A stretch of DNA of 12,297 bases from Calditrichota bacterium (lineage in GTDB: Bacteria; Zhuqueibacterota; Zhuqueibacteria; Oleimicrobiales; Geothermoviventaceae), in assembly GCA_013152765.1 (NCBI GenBank), contig JAADFT010000542.1, positions 1 through 12,297 on the forward strand, given 5' to 3'. How positions within the stretch are numbered: position 1 is the first letter of the stretch; every line of letters starts with the position of its first letter. This document shows, in pieces, positions 1 through 7,249 of the stretch. Both the position numbers and the translations under genes were made by a program. The notes under the pieces were generated by a model that worked only from the letters and a program-made list of their open reading frames with translations, did not search any database and had not been told where the DNA came from.

Positions 1-31
1 GAAGGCCGTTTAGCCGTGCGGATTGGCGGAC

Positions 32-1306
32 TCACTCGTACATCAGATACTTTCGCCGGATTTCCCGGTACCGCGAGAGCTTCTCCTGCCAGCTTGCGAC
101 AATGCTTTCCGGATCGGCACCTTGCGAGAGCATCAACCGCACCTGATCGGTGCCCCAGGCGCGGTCAAAGCTGGCGGTGCGGTCCGAATCAAAGATGTTG
201 TGACTCGGGAAGAGCGACAGAAGCGCATGCAAGATGTGGAGCTGTGTCCGAACCGGGTGAAAAACGTGAGGATCAAGGATGTGAATTTGGACACCCCAGA
301 GCTGCTGATTTTTGAAGCGGAAATAGTAGGGCCTGTAAGCCGTCGGTCGGAAAAACACACCGGGAAGGCGGCGCGCATTCAACTCGTTCGCAAGTTTTTC
401 TGAATCGATCCAGGGTGCGCCAACCAGTTCGAAGGGCAGAGGGGTGCCAACGCCTTCGTTCACTGTACCGAGCTCACCCATTCCTCCGGTGGTGGCGCAG
501 GCGAAGGCCGTCAGAGGGTGCGGGATGTGAGGCGAGGTCGGCACCCACACGAGGCCCGTGTCTTCGAACAGCATGTCGCGATGCCAGCCCTTCATGGGGA
601 CCACGGTCAGGTCGCAGCCGATGCCGAACTCTTCGTTGAAGAGTCGGGCTAACTCGCCGACCGTAAGGCCGTAGATGTAGGGGATTGGGTAAATGCCGAT
701 GAAGCTCTTGAACTGCGGATCCAGGACGGGACCCTCGACGAGCTGACCGCCCAGCGGATTGGGTCGATCCAGCACGACAAATGGGATGCCGGCGTCGCGA
801 GCGGCTTCCATTGAAACGGCCATGGTGGAAATGTACGTGTACGGCCGACTGCCGATGTCCTGGATGTCGTAAAGGAGGACATCCACGTTTTTCAGCATTT
901 CGGGGGTAGGCTTGCGCGTTTTGCCGTACAGGCTGTAAACCGGGATGCCGGTCTTGGCGTCGGTGTAGGACGCTACAGCCTTGCCCGCCTCGACGTCTCC
1001 ACGCACGCCGTGTTCCGGTCCGAACAAAGCCACAAGGTTGACGCCCGCCTCTTGCAAAGCGTCGATATTTGTCCTCAGGTCACTGGTCAGACCAGTTGGA
1101 TTTGTGATCAGACCGACGCGCTTATCCCTAAGCAAGTCAAGGCGCTCGCGCAGCAGCACGTCGATGCCGGGAAGCACTTTTGACCGCGTTTTCTCACCTA
1201 CAGACTGCACGGCGGACTCGACTCCCGCTTTTCTACTCGCACCACAACCAACGGTTAGAGACATCCCGAACAAAGCCAGCAAGAGCCCAGTTAGCCACGA
1301 CCGCAC
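32..1306 (-). CDS. namZ: NamZ-like exo-beta-N-acetylmuramidase lipoprotein (DUF1343, GH171 family)
   Basis: The 424-residue protein matches the DUF1343 family in length and motifs. Seen: an N-terminal signal segment ending SLTVGC (Cys21), which fits the relaxed lipoprotein box; FGPEHG at 95-100; YDIQDIGSR at 146-154; LDRPNPLGG at 179-187; SPHIPHP near 258-264; NEGVGTP at 283-289. Known: characterised members (NamZ, CAZy GH171) release MurNAc from the non-reducing end of peptidoglycan fragments, and the conserved Glu in the FGPEHG region is a catalytic candidate. Inferred: a lipid-anchored periplasmic or outer-membrane enzyme of cell-wall salvage. The start is GTG at 1306, with GAGGAGG eight bases upstream; a later Met (residue 15) would cut the signal peptide. 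The gene lies 223 nt beyond the GNAT gene and is probably transcribed from its own promoter. Family assignment is firm; substrate is inferred. Confidence 0.9.
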   Translation of the reverse strand: MRSWLTGLLLALFGMSLTVGCGASRKAGVESAVQSVGEKTRSKVLPGIDVLLRERLDLLRDKRVGLITNPTGLTSDLRTNIDALQEAGVNLVALFGPEHGVRGDVEAGKAVASYTDAKTGIPVYSLYGKTRKPTPEMLKNVDVLLYDIQDIGSRPYTYISTMAVSMEAARDAGIPFVVLDRPNPLGGQLVEGPVLDPQFKSFIGIYPIPYIYGLTVGELARLFNEEFGIGCDLTVVPMKGWHRDMLFEDTGLVWVPTSPHIPHPLTAFACATTGGMGELGTVNEGVGTPLPFELVGAPWIDSEKLANELNARRLPGVFFRPTAYRPYYFRFKNQQLWGVQIHILDPHVFHPVRTQLHILHALLSLFPSHNIFDSDRTASFDRAWGTDQVRLMLSQGADPESIVASWQEKLSRYREIRRKYLMYE

Positions 1307-1391
1307 CTTTCAGTCCTCCTCGAAATGCCCTGGACGCTTAGTTCTACTACGTCAAAATGTGGTTGGCTTTTCTGAGTCGTGGTTTCTCCAG

Positions 1392-1500
1392 GGCGAGACG
1401 TTGCTTAGTCTCGCCTGAAACAGGCCTGCTTTAGCAGGTGGCTTCCTTTGGTAGCCGGGGGATTTGATCCCCGGGCGGAGAAGCCACGCGCTGCTTTAGC
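1392..1500. repeat. REP-like cluster of nested palindromes
   Basis: The 109-nt intergenic stretch contains several exact inverted repeats. GGCGAGAC/GTCTCGCC pair at 1392-1399 and 1408-1415. CCTGC-TTTA-GCAGG forms a hairpin at 1425-1438. GTGGCTTC (1438-1445) pairs with GAAGCCAC (1480-1487) and can be extended by AGCAG/CTGCT across a 3-nt bulge. That outer stem encloses a hairpin at 1455-1475 (GGGGAT-TTG-ATCCCC plus two more pairs past one G-G mismatch), directly preceded by GTAG at 1451-1454. CTGCTTTAGC occurs twice, at 1426-1435 and 1491-1500. A 5' GTAG followed by an imperfect palindrome is the known layout of REP sequences moved by RAYT (IS200-like) transposases. No T-run follows, so it is not a classical terminator. 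Copy number elsewhere cannot be seen from this window. Confidence 0.6.
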
Positions 1501-1529
1501 CTTTGTCTCGCGAATCTGACGTAGTAGAT

Positions 1530-2435
1530 TTAAGCGAGATCCTTCCTGTACTGCCAGAAGACACGCGAGACCACAGCCCCGGAAGTTCTGAAGTAAAAAG
1601 CGATGGGGCCAACCCAAGGGATGATCGCCTTCTCGTGACCCTGGCTCTGGAGGTCGCGAAGGCAACGCAGGTAAAGCACGGCACCGACACCCTTACCACG
1701 CAGCGAGGGATCCGTGCCCATCGGTCCGAACCAGCCGGTGCCGCGGTTGTTGGCGTCGTACGCCGAAAACGCCACAACGCGATCGTCAACCAGGGCGATG
1801 TGCAGGCTGACGGGACGGTTCTCGAAGGTGGCATCAACCTCCGGCACCCACTGGATGAATTTCTCACGCACGAACGCGCGCACCTTTTCCTGGTCCTCCG
1901 GTGTGGCTCGCCTTATCTCGATGCCCTGCTCGCGCAACTTGCTCTCTCGGTCACTCGTGTCGAAATTGACACCCTTCAGCGGAGCGTCCATGTTGCTGGT
2001 GTCGTCGTAACGCGAGTAACCCTGGCGCTCGAAAAACACGAGCATTTCGGTGTAACGAGGGTCGATGCCGGGCATCAGGTAATTGGGCGCGGAGTCAAAG
2101 ATCTGCACTGCCTTGGCTCCCCGCGCGCGCAGCCCCTGCTCCAGTGGGTCCAGAAGGGTTTTGCCGACCTCCAGGTAACGCCCGGGTTCGATGGTGAACA
2201 ATTTGATCCAGCCGAGACCAGGCTCGTACCAGGGACGCACAAGACCCTGCCCGAAACCGACGACGTTCCCGTTTTCCTCCAGGACCAGGGTCAGATCGGG
2301 ATCGAAATCGCGGTCACCGGACAGCTTCTCGTTTAGCAATTTCTCGTTCAGAGGATCGTAAGGCATCCAGGCGTTCCAGGCCTTCAAAATCTTAGGTGCA
2401 TCTTCGTTCTTGTACGGGCGAACATCCGGCGACAT
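1530..2435 (-). CDS. GNAT family N-acetyltransferase with two tandem GNAT domains
   Basis: This 301-residue protein carries two GNAT folds. The C-terminal one (about residues 172-300) is canonical: GPMGTDPSLRGKGVGAVLYL at 237-256 includes the acetyl-CoA-binding R-G-K-G-V-G loop, followed by a beta strand and an aromatic FYFRTSGA segment typical of motif B. The N-terminal half (about 1-150) has GNAT-like strands (NVVGFGQGLV, IKLFTIEPG) and a FFERQGY element, but its pyrophosphate loop (GRYLEVGKTL) is degenerate. Known: tandem GNAT proteins such as mycothiol synthase often keep one active and one structural domain. The acceptor substrate cannot be told from sequence. ATG at 2435 follows GAGGAG by about six bases. 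There is no signal peptide, so it is cytoplasmic. Its place between the symporter and the muramidase suggests, without proof, a role in handling amino sugars or peptides. Confidence 0.85.
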   Translation of the reverse strand: MSPDVRPYKNEDAPKILKAWNAWMPYDPLNEKLLNEKLSGDRDFDPDLTLVLEENGNVVGFGQGLVRPWYEPGLGWIKLFTIEPGRYLEVGKTLLDPLEQGLRARGAKAVQIFDSAPNYLMPGIDPRYTEMLVFFERQGYSRYDDTSNMDAPLKGVNFDTSDRESKLREQGIEIRRATPEDQEKVRAFVREKFIQWVPEVDATFENRPVSLHIALVDDRVVAFSAYDANNRGTGWFGPMGTDPSLRGKGVGAVLYLRCLRDLQSQGHEKAIIPWVGPIAFYFRTSGAVVSRVFWQYRKDLA

Positions 2436-2550
2436 GCCTTCTCCTCGTTTTTGTTCATCTCGTCAGGGCGAAAATGTGCAAACGTTACTCTGGGTCCCGG
2501 GCTGAGTTTCAGGCTTTCCAGGGCTAAACTCTCAGGTGCTTGAAAGCAAC

Positions 2551-2567
2551 CCCGGAAGTTCTCCGGG
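2551..2567 (-). terminator. Weak hairpin after the symporter gene, possible terminator
   Basis: A perfect 6-bp stem (CCCGGA / TCCGGG) with a 5-nt loop lies about 30 bases past the symporter stop codon. On the minus strand it is followed by GTTGCTTTC, a poor T-tract, so intrinsic termination would be weak at best. A smaller CGCC/GGCG hairpin lies at 2577-2589. The rest of the 160-nt gap (2436-2595) shows the GNAT ribosome site and nothing else I recognise. Confidence 0.3.
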
Positions 2568-2595
2568 TCCCGAATCCGCCGAAGGGGCGAAGTGG

Positions 2596-4560
<1,965 letters not shown>

Positions 4561-4809
4561 CGACACTCCCGTGTGTTGACGTCAGATCAAACTCTGCTTT
4601 GCTCCAGTTTAGCGCTGAATTCCCGCAGCCGGTGCGCCAGATTGGCCCCGACGACCTGACTGTGGCGACAAGGACCCTCCGGTCGACAGGGTTTGATGCC
4701 CCAGCCCCGGTGCTTCAACAGCGTACGCCGAAGAAGGACGACGCGGCGCTACTTTCCCTTCGGATTCTCGCGCGTCCGTGCTCGGACCGTGCAGCCAAAG
4801 GAAACCGGC
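4561..4809. other. Gap between dipeptidase and symporter genes, no gene seen
   Basis: The 249 bases hold no convincing coding region, tRNA or riboswitch. The only structure is a small hairpin GTCCG-TGCT-CGGAC at 4774-4787, about 23 bases past the dipeptidase stop on the minus strand. It has no T-run and so is not a convincing terminator. The symporter promoter probably lies here, but I see no clear -35/-10 pair. The ribosome site GGGAG for the symporter is at 4566-4570. Confidence 0.5.
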
Positions 4810-6408
4810 CTACCACTCGGGGAGGCGGAACTGGTCTCCCTTTTCCTTCACAACCCTCCTTAGCCACGGTTCGGGGTAGCCTACAGCCTTGGGCCGTCCC
4901 TTTTCGTCTTTCACGTACCCGTCGTTGTACTTGGTCAGCAAGTGTTCAGCGAGCGCCTTCCAGCGACGCACTACCTCCAGCCCCCGAGACACCGAGTAGT
5001 CCGTGAGGTACTGTGCTGCGAGTTCGGGGTCCTGCTTCAGGAGCTGCAAAGCTGTTTGTTCTACCGCGGGTTGCATGGCGAAGAACTTGTCCTCAAGTTG
5101 CTTCTGCACTTCCTGGATGTCCTTCACCATGTACGAGTACTTGAGGCAGGCGTAGTTCGCGACGAAGTTGAAAACCCACCAGGCGGAGTCCCACGAGAAT
5201 TTTCCCAGACTCCCGACGGTGTAGGGCTCCGGAACCTCCGTGATCCCGCAGTACAGGGGGAAGTAGCAGGTTGTGTACGTGTCGTCGAGACCGTACCACA
5301 GCACGCCACCGACCGTGTTGGGCAGCCAGGAACGCGATTGGGAAACGAACGAGTAAGCCGTCTGCTGCGTTGAAATGGGGCGCTCCCAGGCGTACTTGAC
5401 GCTGTCCACCTGCCATTCGATGGGCCGCCAGCGGTTTGGGCAGCCAAAGGGGCCAGCGTCAACGCCCTTCGTCATGTCGTACGGGGTGCCCTCGTAGTGG
5501 TCTCGCATCAGGGCCATTACGTCGCGCACGCTGAGCTTTTTGTCGGGCTTGATCCACAGAGGGTAGCGTTTGGCGCCCTTCACGCCGCGGTGTAAGTCCG
5601 GGGAAAAATGCTGTGAGGGCGCAGCCCGCCGGAAAATGCTCCACACCCGCGTCGCGCAGTAGCGGAGCTTGGACGGCGTCGGCGGATCGTAGGCATCCCG
5701 GAAACTGAAGGGCTTTCCCGAGTTGGGGTCGTAGTAACCTTTTTCAATCGCGAAGGAAATGACGTTCTTGGAGTAGAGGCAGTTGTCTGGATCGTCGAGG
5801 GGGAAAGTGCCGATCCTGGCCATGTTTGCGTGGGCCGAAATCGTACCGTCGGGCAACTTGCGCGCTACCCAGATTGCGCCCTTTCCCCCTGGTCCGGGGC
5901 CGATCATCTCCAGAATCCACGCCTCGTTCGGGTCGCCGATCGAGAAACTCTCACCTGTGCTGGCGTAGCCGTACTCCTCCACCAGGCTGGTGATCACCTG
6001 AATGGCTTCCCGAGCCGTCTTTGCGCGCTGGAGGGCCAGGTTCATCAGGGTCCAGTAGTGAAGTGCTCCCTGCGGATTCCTGAGCTCCTTGCGCCCACCG
6101 AAAGTTGTTTCCCCGATCACCACCTGGTGCTCGTTGATCAGTCCAACCACAGCGTACGTGTGCGGCACCTGCTTGACGCGGGCCACCACGTTGCCATCCC
6201 AATCCTTGATCTCGATGACCTCGTCAGGACTGTGGTCTTGTGCGGGAGTGTAGCGCAGGTGTGGAAGAAACTCTCCGTCGCACGAGTAGGTGATGATGAC
6301 GGAGCCGTCTTTGGAAGCCCCTTTCGTGACAAGAATGCTGGTGCAGGCCGAGGCGACGCTGGCCCCTGCCAGCAGCAGACCCAAGGCTAAGATCCAAACC
6401 CGGCGCAT
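4810..6408 (-). CDS. Secreted C69-family dipeptidase
   Basis: The 532-residue protein belongs to peptidase family C69 (older U34). Seen: a hydrophobic signal peptide ending ASA at 19-21, directly followed by Cys22 in CTSILVTKGAS; INEHQVVIGETT at 91-102; and YGYASTGESFSIGDPNEAW at 146-164. Known: C69 enzymes are N-terminal nucleophile hydrolases whose active Cys must become the first residue of the mature protein; here signal peptidase cleavage after ASA would expose it. Inferred: an exported dipeptidase releasing amino acids in the periplasm or outside the cell. The start is ATG at 6408, with GGGAGG about nine bases upstream. It begins 42 nt after purQ with no terminator between, so co-transcription with purL-purQ is likely. 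All family motifs that I know appear intact. Confidence 0.92.
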   Translation of the reverse strand: MRRVWILALGLLLAGASVASACTSILVTKGASKDGSVIITYSCDGEFLPHLRYTPAQDHSPDEVIEIKDWDGNVVARVKQVPHTYAVVGLINEHQVVIGETTFGGRKELRNPQGALHYWTLMNLALQRAKTAREAIQVITSLVEEYGYASTGESFSIGDPNEAWILEMIGPGPGGKGAIWVARKLPDGTISAHANMARIGTFPLDDPDNCLYSKNVISFAIEKGYYDPNSGKPFSFRDAYDPPTPSKLRYCATRVWSIFRRAAPSQHFSPDLHRGVKGAKRYPLWIKPDKKLSVRDVMALMRDHYEGTPYDMTKGVDAGPFGCPNRWRPIEWQVDSVKYAWERPISTQQTAYSFVSQSRSWLPNTVGGVLWYGLDDTYTTCYFPLYCGITEVPEPYTVGSLGKFSWDSAWWVFNFVANYACLKYSYMVKDIQEVQKQLEDKFFAMQPAVEQTALQLLKQDPELAAQYLTDYSVSRGLEVVRRWKALAEHLLTKYNDGYVKDEKGRPKAVGYPEPWLRRVVKEKGDQFRLPEW

Positions 6409-6450
6409 GGTGCTTTTCCTCCCGAAGCTAATTGCTTGAACGGGGACACT

Positions 6451-7245
6451 TCAGAGGTGGCGACGAACGTACTCCACTGCGTTGCGAAAAATGGCGACGC
6501 CCTGTCCCTCGGCGTGGAGGCCTTCACGCGTCCAGCGGGGATGGTGCGTCGGGTCGAGGTGCCGCTCCGGGTGTGGCATCATTCCCAGGATGCGCCCCGT
6601 GGGGTCGCAAAGCGCGGCCACGTTGTCGACGGAGCCGTTTGGATTCCACGGGTAGGCCGGAAACTGCCCCTCCGGCCCGACGTAACGAAAAACGATCTGG
6701 CCCTTGCTCTGCAGCTCTTTCAGCACGCCGTCACTCGCGGGGACGAATTTGCCCTCCGCGTGAGCCACGGGCAGTGTAATTCTGCCTTCGATTCCTCGCG
6801 TGAACACGCAGGGACTTTCTGGATTGACCTCCAGGTAGACCCAGCGGTCCTCGAACTTGCCGGAGTCGTTGGCCGTCAGCGTGACCTGCTGTTTGCCGTC
6901 GCGGATGTGACCGGACGGAAGCAGGCCCGACTTCACAAGCACCTGAAAACCGTTGCAGATGCCAAGGATGAGTTTGCCGTCCTGGTGAAACTGCTCCACC
7001 TGGTCGGCCAGCTTGTAACGAAGCTCGTTGGCGAGGATCTTTCCGGCTGAGATGTCGTCGCCGTAGGTAAATCCTCCGGGGATGGCCAGAATGTCGTAGT
7101 CGGCCAGCCGCACTTCGCCGCGGACCAGCCGATTGATGTGAACCAGCTCCGCCTTCGAGCCAACCGATTCGAAGGCGAATGCGGTTTCCACGTCGCAGTT
7201 GCTACCAGCCGCTCGAAGAACGATTGTGCGAACGGAATGTGCCAT
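6451..7245 (-). CDS. purQ: PurQ, glutaminase subunit of FGAM synthase
   Basis: A 264-residue class I glutamine amidotransferase. Seen: RAAGSNCD at 11-18; IPGGFTYGDDISAG at 55-68; the nucleophile elbow GICNGFQVL at 95-103 with Cys97; VAHAEGKF at 160-167; and PHPERH at 224-229, supplying the catalytic His225 and Glu227. Known: PurQ hydrolyses glutamine and channels ammonia to PurL, which converts FGAR to FGAM with ATP in the fourth step of purine synthesis. It is slightly longer than the roughly 225-residue PurQ of Bacillus-type systems. ATG at 7245 lies four bases after the purL stop (TAG at 7250-7252), with only a weak ribosome site (GGTAGG) that overlaps the purL end, so translational coupling is likely. 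It acts in the cytoplasm as a complex with PurL. Confidence 0.96.
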   Translation of the reverse strand: MAHSVRTIVLRAAGSNCDVETAFAFESVGSKAELVHINRLVRGEVRLADYDILAIPGGFTYGDDISAGKILANELRYKLADQVEQFHQDGKLILGICNGFQVLVKSGLLPSGHIRDGKQQVTLTANDSGKFEDRWVYLEVNPESPCVFTRGIEGRITLPVAHAEGKFVPASDGVLKELQSKGQIVFRYVGPEGQFPAYPWNPNGSVDNVAALCDPTGRILGMMPHPERHLDPTHHPRWTREGLHAEGQGVAIFRNAVEYVRRHL

Positions 7246-7249
7246 GGGC

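Noticed and set aside
1327..1394. Inverted repeat GCCCTGGA/TCCAGGGC flanking the NamZ promoter region
   Set aside because: The spacer of 52 bases and length of 8 are within chance expectation; it may only be a side effect of the nearby palindrome cluster.
1503..2336. Plus-strand open frame of 277 codons
   Set aside because: It is antisense to the GNAT gene and explained by high-GC codon bias on the other strand.
1577..2562. CCCCGGAAGTTCT present at both 1577-1589 and 2550-2562
   Set aside because: A 13-base match is expected about once by chance in 12 kb, and one copy is inside coding sequence.
4599..5006. Plus-strand open frame of 135 codons in the symporter-dipeptidase gap
   Set aside because: Half of it is antisense to the dipeptidase C-terminus, it has no recognisable product and no convincing ribosome site.
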